Positions 23,316-35,218 of a stretch of 64,000 bases of DNA are shown in pieces. The DNA is taken from the NCBI GenBank assembly GCA_028752905.1, contig JAQNBH010000003.1, positions 32,476,222-32,540,221 on the forward strand, given 5' to 3'. How positions within the stretch are numbered: the stretch's first letter is position 1; the number at the start of each line of letters is the position of its first letter. Both the position numbers and the translations under genes were made by a program. Source of the stretch: Cladorhizidae sp. MBARI D1340-BT2. Taxonomy: Eukaryota; Porifera; Demospongiae; Poecilosclerida; Cladorhizidae. A model generated the notes under the pieces. It was not told the origin of the DNA. It did not search any database and saw only the letters and a program-made list of their open reading frames with translations.

Positions 23316-26300
23316 GCTAACTCAGAGGCAACCACATGTCTCCCGTACAGACATACTCTCCCACTGGTACCATGAGCTACTTAGAGACAACCATATGTCT
23401 CCCGTTCAGACCTACTCTCTCACTGGTGCCATGAGCTAACTCAGAGGCAACCACATGTCTCCCGTACAGACCTACTCTCTCAGTGGTGCCATGAGCTAAC
23501 TCAGAGGCAACTACATTTCTCCCGTACAGACCTACTCTCTCACTGGTGCCATGAGCTAACTCAGAGGCAACCACATGTCTCCTGTACAGACCTACTCTCT
23601 CAATGGTGCCATGAGCAAATTCAGAGGCAACCACATCTCTCCTGTACAGACCTACTCTCTCACTGATACCATGAGCTAACTCAGAGGCAACCACATGTCT
23701 CCCATACAGACCTACTCTCTCACTGGTGCCATGAGCTAACTCAGAGGCAACCACATGTCTCCTGTACAGACCTACTCTCTCACTGGTGCCATGAGCAAAT
23801 TCAGAGGCAACCACATCTCTCCTGTACAGACCTACTCTCTCACTGATACCATGAGCTAACTCAGAGGCAACCACATGTCTCCCATACAGACCTACTCACT
23901 GGTGCCATGTGCTAACTCAGAGGCAACTACGTGTCTCTCATAGAGACCTACTCTCTCACTGGTGCCATGAGCTAACTCAGAGGCAACCACATGTCTCCCG
24001 TACAGACCTACTCTCTCACTGGTGCCATGAGAGGCAACCACATGTCTCCCGTACAGACCTACTCTCTCACTGGTGCCATGAGCTAACTCAGAGGCAACCA
24101 CATGTCTCCCGTAAGGTCTACTCTCTCACTGGTGCCATGACCTAACTCAGAGGCAACCACATGTCTCCCGTACAGACCTACTCTCTCACTGGTGCCATGA
24201 GCTAACTCAGAGGCAACCACATGTCTCCAGTACAGACCTACTCTCTCACTGGTGCCATGAGGTAACTCAGAGGTAACCACATGTCTCCTGTACAGACCTA
24301 CTCTCTCACTGGTGCCATGAGCTAACTCAGAGGCAACCACATGCCTCCCGTACAGACCTACTCTCTCACTGGTGCCATGAGCTAACTCAGAGGCAACCAC
24401 ATGTCTCCCGCACAGACCTACTCTCCTACTGGTGCCATGAGCTAACTCAGAGGCAACCACATGTCTCCCGTACAGACCTACTCTCCCACTGGTGCCATGA
24501 GCTACTTAGAGACAACCACATGTCTCCCGTTCAGACCTACTCTCTCACTGGTGCCATGAGCTAACTCAGAGGCAACCACATGTCTCCCGTACAGACCGAC
24601 TCTCTCAGTGGTGCCATGAGCTAACTCAGAGGCAACCACATGTCTCCCGTACAGACCTACTCTCTCACTGGTGCCATGAGCTAACTCAGAGGCAACTATG
24701 TGTCTCCCATACAGACCTACATACTCTCTCACTGGTGCCATGAGCTAACTCAGAGGCAACCACATGTCTCCCGTACAGCCCTTCTCTCTCACTGGTGCCA
24801 AGAGCTAACTCAGAGGCAACCACAAGTCTCCCGTACAGACCTACTCTCTCACTGGTGCCATGAGCTAACTCAGAGGCAACCACATGTCTCCCGTACAGAC
24901 CTACTCTCTCACTGGTGCCATGAGCTAACTCAGAGGCAACCACATGTCTCCCGTACAGACCTACTCTCTCACTGGTACCATGAGCTAACTCATAGGCAAG
25001 CACATGTCTCCCGTACAGACGTACTCTCTCACTGGTGCCATGATCTAACTCAGAGGCAACCACATGTCTCCCGTACAGACCTACTCTCTCACTGGTGCCA
25101 TGAGCTAACTCAGAGGCAACCACATGTCTCCCGTACAGACCTACTCTCTCACTGGTTCTATGAGCTAACTCAGAGGCAAACACATGTCTCCCGTACAGAC
25201 CTACTCTCTCACTGGCGCCATGAGCTAACTCAGAGGCAACCACATGTCTCCCGTACAGACCTACACTCTCACTGGTGCCATGAGCTAACTAAGAAGCAAC
25301 CACATGACTCCCATACAGACCTACTCTCTCACTGTTGCCATTAGCTAACCCAGAGACAATCACATGTCTCCTGTACAGATCTACTCTCTCACTGGTGCCA
25401 TGAGCTAACTCAGAGACAACCACATGTCTCCCGCACAGACCTACTCTCCCATTGGTGCCATGAGCTAACTCAGAGGCAACCACATGTCTCCCATACAGAC
25501 CTAATCTCCCACTGGTGCCATGAGCTAACTCAGAGACAACCACATGTCTCCCATACAGACCTACTCTCTCACTGGTGCCATGAGCTAACTCAGAGGCAAC
25601 CACATGTCTCCCATACAGACCTACTCTCTCACTTGTGCCATGAGCTAACTCAGAGGCAATCACATGTCTCCCATAGAGACCTACTCTCTCACTGGTGCCA
25701 TGAGCTAACTCAGAGGCAACGACATGTCTCCCGTACAGACCTACTCTCCCACTGGTGCCATGAGCTAACTCAGAGACAACCACATGTCTCCCTTACAGAC
25801 CTATTCTCTCACTGGTACCATGAGCTAACTAAGAGGCAACCACATGTCTCCCGTACAGACCTATTCTCTCACTGGTGCCATGAGCTAACTCAGAGGAAAC
25901 CACATGTCTCCCATACAGAGCTACTCTCTCACTGGTGCCATGAGCTAACTTAGAGGCAACCACATGTCTCCCATACAGACCTACTCTCTCACTGGTGCCA
26001 TGAGCTAACTCAGAAGCAACCACATGTCTCCCGTACGGACCTACTCTCCCACTGGTGCCATGAGCTAACTCAGAGGCAACCACATGTCTCCCGTACAGAC
26101 CTACAACTCTCTCACTGGTGCCATGAGCTAACTCAGAGGCAATCACATGCCTCCCGTACAGACCTACTCTCTCACTGGTGCCATGAGCTAACTCAGAGGC
26201 AATCACATGTCTTCCGCACAGACCTACTCTCCCACTGGTGCCATGAGCTAACTCAGAGGCAACCACATGTCTACCATACAGACCTACTCTCCCACTGGTG

Positions 26301-26545
26301 CCATGAGCTACTTAGAGACAACCACATGTCTCCCGTTCAGACCTACTCTCTCACTGGTGCCATGAGCTAACACAGAGGCAACCACATGTCTCCCGTACAG
26401 ACCTACTCTCTCAGTGGTGCCATGAGCTAACTCAGAGGCAATCACATGTCTCCCGTACAGACCTACTCTCTCACTGGTGCCATGAGCTAACTCAGAGGCA
26501 ACCACATGTCCCCTGTACAGACCTACTCTCTCACTGGTGCCATGA

Positions 26546-26604
26546 GCAAATTCAGAGGCAACCACATGTCCCTGTACAGACCTACTCTCTCACTGATACC
26601 ATGA
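26546..26604. repeat. 59-bp monomer class with CATGTCCCTG
   Basis: A GCAAATTC monomer has lost one base, giving ATGTCCCTG in place of ATGTCTCCTG. There are three copies, at 26,546, 31,444 and 37,444, at exactly 4,898 and 6,000 bp spacing. This restricts it to the three-copy segmental duplication and makes it a good private marker for that event. Confidence 0.92.
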
Positions 26605-26832
26605 GCTAACTCAGAGGCAACCACATGTCTGCCGTACAGACCTACTCACTGGTGCCATGAGCTAACTCAGAGGCAACTACGTGTCTCCCATACAGACCTA
26701 CTCTCTCACTGGTGCCATGAGCTAACTCAGAGGCAACCACATGTCTCCCGTACAGACCTACTCTCTCACTGGTGCCATGAGAGGCAACCACATGTCTCCC
26801 GTACAGACCTACTCTCTCACTGGTGCCATGAG

Positions 26833-28233
26833 CTAACTCAGAGGCAACCACATGTCTCCCGTAAGGTCTACTCTCTCACTGGTGCCATGACCTAACTCAG
26901 AGGCAACCACATGTCTCCCGTACAGACCTACTCTCTCACTGGTGCCATGAGCTAACTCAGAGGCAACCACATGTCTCCCGTACAGACCTACTCTCTCACT
27001 GGTGCCATGAGCTAACTCAGAGGCAACCACATGTCTCCCGTACAGACCTACTCTCTCACTGGTGCCATGAGCTAACTCAGAGGCAACCACATGTCTCCCG
27101 TACAGACCAACTCTCTCACTGGTGCCATGCGCTAACTCAGAGGCAACCACATGTCTCCCGTACAGACCTACTCTCTCACTGGTGCCATGAGCTAACTCAG
27201 AGGCAACCACATGTCTCCCGTACAGACCTACTCTCTCACTTGTGCCATGAGCTAACTCAGAGGCAACCACATGTCTCCCGTACAGACCTACTCTCTCACT
27301 GGTGCCATGAGCTAACTCAGAGGCAACCACATGTCTCCCGTACAGACCTACTCTCTCACTGGTGCCATGAGCTAATTCAGAGGCAACCACATGTCTCCCG
27401 TACAGACTTACTCTCTCACTGGTGCCATGAGCTAACTCAGATGCAACCACATGTCTCCCGTACAGACCTACTCTCTCCCTGGTGCCATGAGCTAACTCAG
27501 AGGCAACCACATGTCTCCCATACAGACCTACTCTCTCACTGGTGCCATGAGCTAACTCAGAGGCAACCACATGTCTCCCGTACAGACCTACTCTCTCACT
27601 GGTGCCATGATCTAACTCAGAGGCAACGACATGTCTCCCGTACAGACCTACTCTCTCACTGGTGCCATGAGCTAACTCAGAGGCAACCACATGTCTCCCG
27701 TACAGACCTACTCTCTCACTGGTGCCATGAGCTAACTCAGATGCAACCACATGTCTCCCGTACAGACCTACTCTCTCACTGGTGCCATGAGCTAACTCAG
27801 AGGCAACCACATGTCTCCCGTACAGACCTACTCGCTCACTGGTGCCATGAGCTAACTCAGAGGCAACCACATGTCTCCCGTACAGACCTACACTCTCACT
27901 GGTGCCATGAGCTAACTTAGAGGCAACCACATGTCTCCCATACAGACCTACTCTCTCACTGGTGCCATGAGCTAACTCAGAAGCAACCACATGTCTCCCG
28001 TACGGACCTACTCTCCCACTGGTGCCATGAGCTAACTCAGACGCAACCACATGTCTCCCGTACAGACCTACAACTCTCTCACTGGTGCCATGAGCTAACT
28101 CAGAGGCAACCACATGCCTCCCGTACAGACCTACTCTCTCACTGGTGCCATGAGCTAACTCAGAGGCAACCACATATCTCCCGCACAGACCTACTCTCCC
28201 ACTGGTGCCATGAGCTAACTCAGAGGCAACCAC
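26833..28233 (-). other. Longest stop-free frame (466 codons), not a gene
   Basis: The minus strand reads as a perfect 20-residue repeat with the core SELAHGTSERVGLYGRH. It is this long only because the run 26,891-28,230 contains 60- and 63-bp monomers, which keep the frame. The putative start is GTG; the consensus frame has no ATG. It ends by frameshift at the GTAAGGT monomer. Similar stretches are at 31,731-32,768, 37,731-38,828, 48,476-49,633 and 51,429-52,343. There is no signal peptide, domain, RBS, promoter or poly-A signal. I consider it a by-product of monomer length. Confidence 0.85.
26891..27910. repeat. Near-consensus core run (17 monomers)
   Basis: Seventeen consecutive 60-bp monomers follow a GTAAGGT monomer with only about one change each. 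Equivalent runs are 31,789-32,808 (17), 37,789-38,868 (18) and 48,534-49,673 (19 monomers). They share markers in order, including CCAACTCTC, CATGCGC, CAGATGCAACC, CTCTCCCTGG and CTACTCGCTC. They are the most uniform parts of the window and differ mainly by whole monomers gained. Confidence 0.85.
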
Positions 28234-31200
28234 ATGTCTCCCGTACAGACATACTCTCCCACTGGTACCATGAGCTACTTAGAGACAACCATATGTCTCC
28301 AGTTCAGACCTACTCTCTCACTGGTTCCATGAGCTAACTCAGAGGCAACCACATGTCTCCCGTACAGACCTACTCTCTCAGTGGTGCCATGAGCTAACTC
28401 AGAGGCAACTACATTTCTCCCGTACAGACCTACTCTCTCACTGGTGCCATGAGCTAACTCAGAGGCAACCACATGTCTCCTGTACAGACCTACTCTCTCA
28501 CTGGTGCCATGAGCAAATTCAGAGGCAACCACATCTCTCCTGTACAGACCTACTCACTCACTGATACCATGAGCTAACTCAGAGGCAACCACATGTCTCC
28601 CATACAGACCTACTCTCTCACTGGTGCCATGAGCTAACTCAGAGGCAACCACATGTCTCCTGTACAGACCTACTCTCTCACTGGTGCCATGAGCAAATTC
28701 AGAGGCAACCACATCTCTCCTGTACAGACCTACTCTCTCACTGATACCATGAGCTAACTCAGAGGCAACCACATGTCTCCCATACAGACCTACTCACTGG
28801 TACCATGTGCTAACTCAGAGGCAACTACGTGTCTCCCATAGAGACCTACTCTCTCACTGGTGCCATGAGCTAACTCAGAGGCAACCACATGTCTCCCGTA
28901 CAGACCTACTCTCTCACTGGTGCCATGAGAGGCAACCACATGTCTCCCGTACAGACATACTCTCTCACTGGTGCCATGAGCTAACTCAGAGGCAACCACA
29001 TGTCTCCCGTAAGGTCTACTCTCTCACTGGTGCCATGACCTAACTCAGAGGCAACCACATGTCTCCCGTACAGACCTACTCTCTCACTGGTGCCATGAGC
29101 TAACTCAGAGGCAACCACATGTCTCCAGTACAGACCTACTCTCTCACTGGTGCCATGAGGTAACTCAGAGGTAATCACATGTCTCCTGTACAGACCTACT
29201 CTCTCACTGGTGCCATGAGCTAACTCAGAGGCAACCACATGCCTCCCGTACAGACCTACTCTCTCACTGGTGCCATGAGCTAACTCAGAGGCAACCACAT
29301 GTCTCCCGCACAGACCTACTCTCCTACTGGTGCCATGAGCTAACTCAGAGGCAACCACATGTCTCCCGTACAGACCTACTCTCCCACTGGTGCCATGAGC
29401 TACTTAGAGACAACCACATGTCTCCCGTTCAGACCTACTCTCTCACTGGTGCCATGAGCTAACTCAGAGGCAACCACATGTCTCCCGTACAGACCGACTC
29501 TCTCAGTGGTGCCATGAGCTAACTCAGAGGCAACCACATGTCTCCCGTACAGACCTACTCTCTCACTGGTGCCATGAGCTAACTCAGAGGCAACTATGTG
29601 TCTCCCATACAGACCTACATACTCTCTCACTGGTGCCATGAGCTAACTCAGAGGCAACCACATGTCTCCCGTACAGCCCTACTCTCTCACTGGTGCCAAG
29701 AGCTAACTCAGAGGCAACCACAAGTCTCCCGTACAGACCTACTCTCTCACTGGTGCCATGAGCTAACTCAGAGGCAACCACATGTCTCCCGTACAGACCT
29801 ACTCTCTCACTGGTGCCATGAGCTAACTCAGAGGCAACCACATGTCTCCCGTACAGACCTACTCTCTCACTGGTACCATGAGCTAACTCATAGGCAAGCA
29901 CATGTCTCCCGTACAGACGTACTCTCTCACTGGTGCCATGATCTAACTCAGAGGCAACCACATGTCTCCCGTACAGACCTACTCTCTCACTGGTGCCATG
30001 AGCTAACTCAGAGGCAACCACATGTCTCCCGTACAGACCTACTCTCTCACTGGTTCTATGAGCTAACTCAGAGGCAAACACATGTCTCCCGTACAGACCT
30101 ACTCTCTCACTGGCGCCATGAGCTAACTCAGAGGCAACCACATGTCTCCCGTACAGACCTACACTCTCACTCGTGCCATGAGCTAACTAAGAAGCAACCA
30201 CATGACTCCCATACAGACCTACTCTCTCACTGTTGCCATTAGCTAACCCAGAGACAATCACATGTCTCCTGTACAGATCTACTCTCTCACTGGTGCCATG
30301 AGCTAACTCAGAGGCAACCACAAGTCTCCCGCACAGACCTACTCTCCCATTGGTGCCATGAGCTAACTCAGAGGCAACCACATGTCTCCCATACAGACCT
30401 AATCTCCCACTGGTGTCATGAGCTAACTCAGAGACAACCACATGTCTCCCATACAGACCTACTCTCTCACTGGTGCCATGAGCTAACTCAGAGGCAACCA
30501 CATGTCTCCCATACAGACCTACTCTCTCACTTGTGCCATGAGCTAACTCAGAGGCAATCACATGTCTCCCATAGAGACCTACTCTCTCACTGGTGCCATG
30601 AGCTAACTCAGAGGCAACGACATGTCTCCCGTACAGACCTACTCTCCCACTGGTGCCATGAGCTAACTCAGAGACAACCACATGTCTCCCTTACAGACCT
30701 ATTCTCTCACTGGTACCATGAGCTAACTAAGAGGCAACCACATGTCTCCCGTACAGACCTATTCTCTCACTGGTGCCATGAGCTAACTCAGAGGAAACCA
30801 CATGTCTTCCATACAGAGCTACTCTCTCACTGGTGCCATGAGCTAACTTAGAGGCAACCACATGTCTCCCATACAGACCTACTCTCTCACTGGTGCCATG
30901 AGCTAACTCAGAAGCAACCACATGTCTCCCGTACGGACCTACTCTCCCACTGGTGCCATGAGCTAACTCAGAGGCAACCACATGTCTCCCGTACAGACCT
31001 ACAACTCTCTCACTGGTGCCATGATCTAACTCAGAGGCAATCACATGCCTCCCGTACAGACCTACTCTCTCACTGGTGCCATGAGCTAACTCAGAGGCAA
31101 TCACATGTCTCCCGCACAGACCTACTCTCCCACTGGTGCCATGAGCTAACTCAGAGGCAACCACATGTCTACCGTACAGACCTACTCTCCCACTGGTGCC

Positions 31201-32808
31201 ATGAGCTACTTAGAGACAACCACATGTCTCCCGTTCAGACCTACTCTCTCACTGGTGCCATGAGCTAACACAGAGGCAACCACATGTCTCCCGTACAGAC
31301 CTACTCTCTCAGTGGTGCCATGAGCTAACTCAGAGGCAATCACATGTCTCCCGTACAGACCTACTCTCTCACTGGTGCCATGAGCTAACTCAGAGGCAAC
31401 CACATGTCTCCTGTACAGACCTACTCTCTCACTGGTGCCATGAGCAAATTCAGAGGCAACCACATGTCCCTGTACAGACCTACTCTCTCACTGATACCAT
31501 GAGCTAACTCAGAGGCAACCACATGTCTGCCGTACAGACCTACTCACTGGTGCCATGAGCTAACTCAGAGGCAACTACGTGTCTCCCATACAGACCTACT
31601 CTCTCACTGGTGCCATGAGCTAACTCAGAGGCAACCACATGTCTCCCGTACAGACCTACTCTCTCACTGGTGCCATGAGAGGCAACCACATGTCTCCCGT
31701 ACAGACCTACTCTCTCACTGGTGCCATGAGCTAACTCAGAGGCAACCACATGTCTCCCGTAAGGTCTACTCTCTCACTGGTGCCATGACCTAACTCAGAG
31801 GCAACCACATGTCTCCCGTACAGACCTACTCTCTCACTGGTGCCATGAGCTAACTCAGAGGCAACCACATGTCTCCCGTACAGACCTACTCTCTCACTGG
31901 TGCCATGAGCTAACTCAGAGGCAACCACATGTCTCCCGTACAGACCTACTCTCTCACTGGTGCCATGAGCTAACTCAGAGGCAACCACATGTCTCCCGTA
32001 CAGACCAACTCTCTCACTGGTGCCATGCGCTAACTCAGAGGCAACCACATGTCTCCCGTACAGACCTACTCTCTCACTGGTGCCATGAGCTAACTCAGAG
32101 GCAACCACATGTCTCCCGTACAGACCTACTCTCTCACTGGTGCCATGAGCTAACTCAGAGGCAACCACATGTCTCCCGTACAGACCTACTCTCTCACTGG
32201 TGCCATGAGCTAACTCAGAGGCAACCACATGTCTCCCGTACAGACCTACTCTCTCACTGGTGCCATGAGCTAATTCAGAGGCAACCACATGTCTCCCGTA
32301 CAGACTTACTCTCTCACTGGTGCCATGAGCTAACTCAGATGCAACCACATGTCTCCCGTACAGACCTACTCTCTCCCTGGTGCCATGAGCTAACTCAGAG
32401 GCAACCACATGTCTCCCATACAGACCTACTCTCTCACTGGTGCCATGAGCTAACTCAGAGGCAACCACATGTCTCCCGTACAGACCTACTCTCTCACTGG
32501 TGCCATGATCTAACTCAGAGGAAACGACATGTCTCCCGTACAGACCTACTCTCTCACTGGTGCCATGAGCTAACTCAGAGGCAACCACATGTCTCCCGTA
32601 CAGACCTACTCTCTCACTGGTGCCATGAGCTAACTCAGATGCAACCACATGTCTCCCGTACAGACCTACTCTCTCACTGGTGCCATGAGCTAACTCAGAG
32701 GCAACCACATGTCTCCCGTACAGACCTACTCGCTCACTGGTGCCATGAGCTAACTCAGAGGCAACCACATGTCTCCCGTACAGACCTACACTCTCACTGG
32801 TGCCATGA
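28214..32808. repeat. Segmental duplication E, copy 2
   Basis: This matches copy 1 over about 4.6 kb at a constant 4,898 bp, with only scattered single-base differences. Between the copies, 27,911-28,213 holds five monomers from the CTTAGAGG to CATATCTCC part of the series, including a 63-bp one at 28,031. Confidence 0.92.
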
Positions 32809-33399
32809 GCTAACTAAGAGGCAACCACATGTCTCCCGTACAGACCTACTCTCTCACTGGTGCCATTAGCTAACCCAGATACAATCACATGTCTCCTGTA
32901 CAGATCTACTCTCTCACTGGTGCCATGAGCTAACTCAGAGGCAACCACATGTCTCCCGCACAGACCTACTCTCCCACTGGTGCCATGAGCTAACTCAGAG
33001 GCAACCACATGTCTCCCATACAGACCTACTCTCCCACTGGTGCCATGAGCTAACTCAGAGACAACCACATGTCTCCCGTACAGACCTACTCTCTCACTGG
33101 TGCCATGAGCTAACTCAGAGGCAACCACATGTCTCCCGTACAGACCTACTCTCTCATTGGTGACATGAGCTAACTCAGAGGCAATCACATGTCTCTCGTA
33201 CAGACCTACTCTCTCACTGGTGCCATGAGCTAACTAAGAGGCAACGACATGTCTCCCGTACAGACCTACTCTCCCACTGGTGCCATGAGCTAACTCAGAG
33301 ACAACCACATGTCTCCCTTACAGACCTATTCTCTCACTGGTGCCATAAGCTAACTAAGAGGCAACCACATGTCTCCCGTACAGACCTATTCTCTCACTG

Positions 33400-34203
33400 G
33401 TGCCAAGAGCTAACTCAGAGGCAACCACATGTCTTCCGTACAGACCTACTTCTCACTGGTGCCATGAGCTAACTCAGAGGCAACCACATGTCTCCCGTAC
33501 AGACCTACTCTCCCAGTGGTGCCATAAGCTAACTCAGAGGCAACCACATGTCTCCCGTACAGACCTACTCTCTCACTGGTGCCATGCGCTAACTCAGAGG
33601 CAACCACATGTCTCCCGTACAGACCTACATGTACTCTCTCACAGGTGCCATGAGCTAACTCAGAGGCAACCACATGTCTCCCGTACAGACCTACTCTCTC
33701 ACTGGTGCCATGAGCTAACTCAGAGGCAACCACATGTCTCCTGTACAGACCTACTGTCTCACTGGTGCCATGAGCTAACTCAGAGTCAACCACATGTCTC
33801 CCGTACAGACCTACTCTCTCACTGGTGCCATGAGCTAACTCAGAGGCAACCACATGTCTCCCGTACAGACCTACTCTCTCACTGGTGCCATGAGCTAACT
33901 CAGAGGCAACTACATGTCTCCCGTTCAGACCTACTCTCCCACTGGTGCCATGAGCTAACTCAGAGACAACCACATGTCTCCCTTACAGACCTATTCTCTC
34001 ACTGGTGTCATGAGCTAACTAAGAGGCAACCACATGTCTCCCGTACAGACCTATTCTCTCACTGGTGCCATGAGCTAACTCAGAGGAAACCACATGTCTC
34101 CTGTACAGACCTACTCTCTCACTGGTGCCATGAGCTAACTCAGAGGCAACCACATGTCTCCCGTACAGAGCTACTCTCTCACTGGTGCCATGAGCTAACT
34201 TAG
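33400..34203 (+). other. Longest plus-strand stop-free frame (267 codons), not a gene
   Basis: The plus strand has its own open frame with a 20-residue period (core CHELTQRQPHVSRTDLLSHW). The consensus frame has no ATG, and such frames mostly start at GTG or TTG created by monomer variants. It overlaps minus-strand open frames almost fully. Having both strands open over the same DNA is expected for a 60-bp unit with one stop-free frame on each strand, and argues against coding function. Confidence 0.85.
33409..33467. repeat. Other rare shortened monomers (exemplar and list)
   Basis: Copies with CCTACTTCTCAC (one base lost in the pyrimidine tract) start at 33,409, 50,274 and 57,724; a 58-bp relative with a second loss (CAGAGCAACC) starts at 40,189. 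Monomers with CAGAGTAACC (59 bp) start at 10,666 and 12,045, exactly 1,379 bp apart. Single cases: 43,623 (59 bp, CCACTGTCTCC) and 45,666 (59 bp, CCCATCAGACC). Confidence 0.88.
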
Positions 34204-34560
34204 AGGCAAACACATGTCTCCCATACAGACCTACTCTCTCACTGGTGCCATGAGCTAACTCAGAGGCAACCACATGTCTCCCGTACAGACCTACTCTCCC
34301 ACTGGTGCCATGAGCTAACTCAGAGACAACCACATGTCTCCCGTACAGACCTACTCTCTCTCTGGTGCCATGAGCTAACTCAGAGGCAACCACATGCCTC
34401 CCGTACAGACCGACTCTCTCACTGGTGCCATGAGCTAACTCAGAGGCAACCACATGTCTCACGCACAGCGCACAGACCTACTCTCCCACTGATGCCATGA
34501 GCTAACTCAGAGGCAACCACATGTCTCCCGTACAGACCTACTCTCCCACTGGTGCCATGA

Positions 34561-34618
34561 GCTATTAGAGACAACCACATCTCTCCCGTTCAGACCTACT
34601 CTCTCACTGGTGCCATGA
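34561..34618. repeat. 58-bp monomer class with CTATTAGAGAC, exemplar
   Basis: Compared with the 59-bp CTACTTAG class one more base is missing (GCTATTAG), while CCCGTTCAG (CCCATTCAG in one copy) is kept, so it is very likely its descendant. Starts: 34,561; 41,160; 43,025; 45,608; 51,306; 53,537; 58,876. Every copy lies exactly one 60-bp monomer after a 67-bp monomer. None occurs left of 34.5 kb. Confidence 0.92.
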
Positions 34619-35218
34619 GCTAACTCAGAGGCAACCACATGTCTCCCGTACAGACCTACTCTCTCAGTGGTGCCATGAGCTAACTAATAGGCAACCACAT
34701 GTCTCCCGTACAGACCTACTCTCTCACTGGTGCCATCAGCTAACTCAGAGGCAACTACATCTCTCCTGTACAGACCTAATCTCTCACTGGTGCCATGAGC
34801 AAATTCAGAGGCAACCACATGTCTCCTGTACAGACCTACTCTCTCACTGATACCATGAGCTAACTCAGAGGCAACCACATGTCTCCCGTACAGACCTACT
34901 CACTGGTGCCATGAGCTAACTCAGAGGCAACTACGTGTCTCCCATACAGACCAACATACTCTCTCACTGGTGCCATGAGCTAACTCAGAGGCAACCACAT
35001 GTCTCCCGTACAGACCTACTCTCTCACTGGTGCCATGAGCTAACTCAGAGGCAACCACATGTCTCCCGTACAGACCTACTCTCTCACTGGTGCCATGAGC
35101 TAACTCATAGGCAACCACATGTCTCCCGTACAGACGTACTCTCTCACTCATGCCATGATCTAACTCAGAGGCAACCACATGTCTCCCGTACAGACCTACT
35201 CTCTCACTGGTGCCATGA

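Larger units (their letters stand above)
23316..27910. repeat. Segmental duplication E, copy 1 (offset 4,898 bp)
   Basis: Every length variant here returns 4,898 bp later: 23,376, 23,855, 24,031, 24,082, 24,501, 24,680, 26,064, 26,307, 26,546, 26,605, 26,781 and 26,832. Shared private states include CCATGTGCTAAC, GTCTCCAGTACAG, GGTTCTATGAGC, CATGACTCCCATAC, GTCTGCCGTAC and the 59-bp CATGTCCCTG monomer. It ends after a run of near-consensus monomers. Confidence 0.92.
32809..35218. repeat. Satellite block between copies 2 and 3 of duplication E
   Basis: It contains the CTAAGAGG to CCCTTACAG order, a 59-bp CTTCTC monomer (33,409), a 66-bp (33,588), a 67-bp (34,434), a 58-bp (34,561), and the 56/64 pair at 34,859 and 34,915. 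The same block, with small losses, returns 6.78-6.60 kb later (40,189-41,757). Confidence 0.85.
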
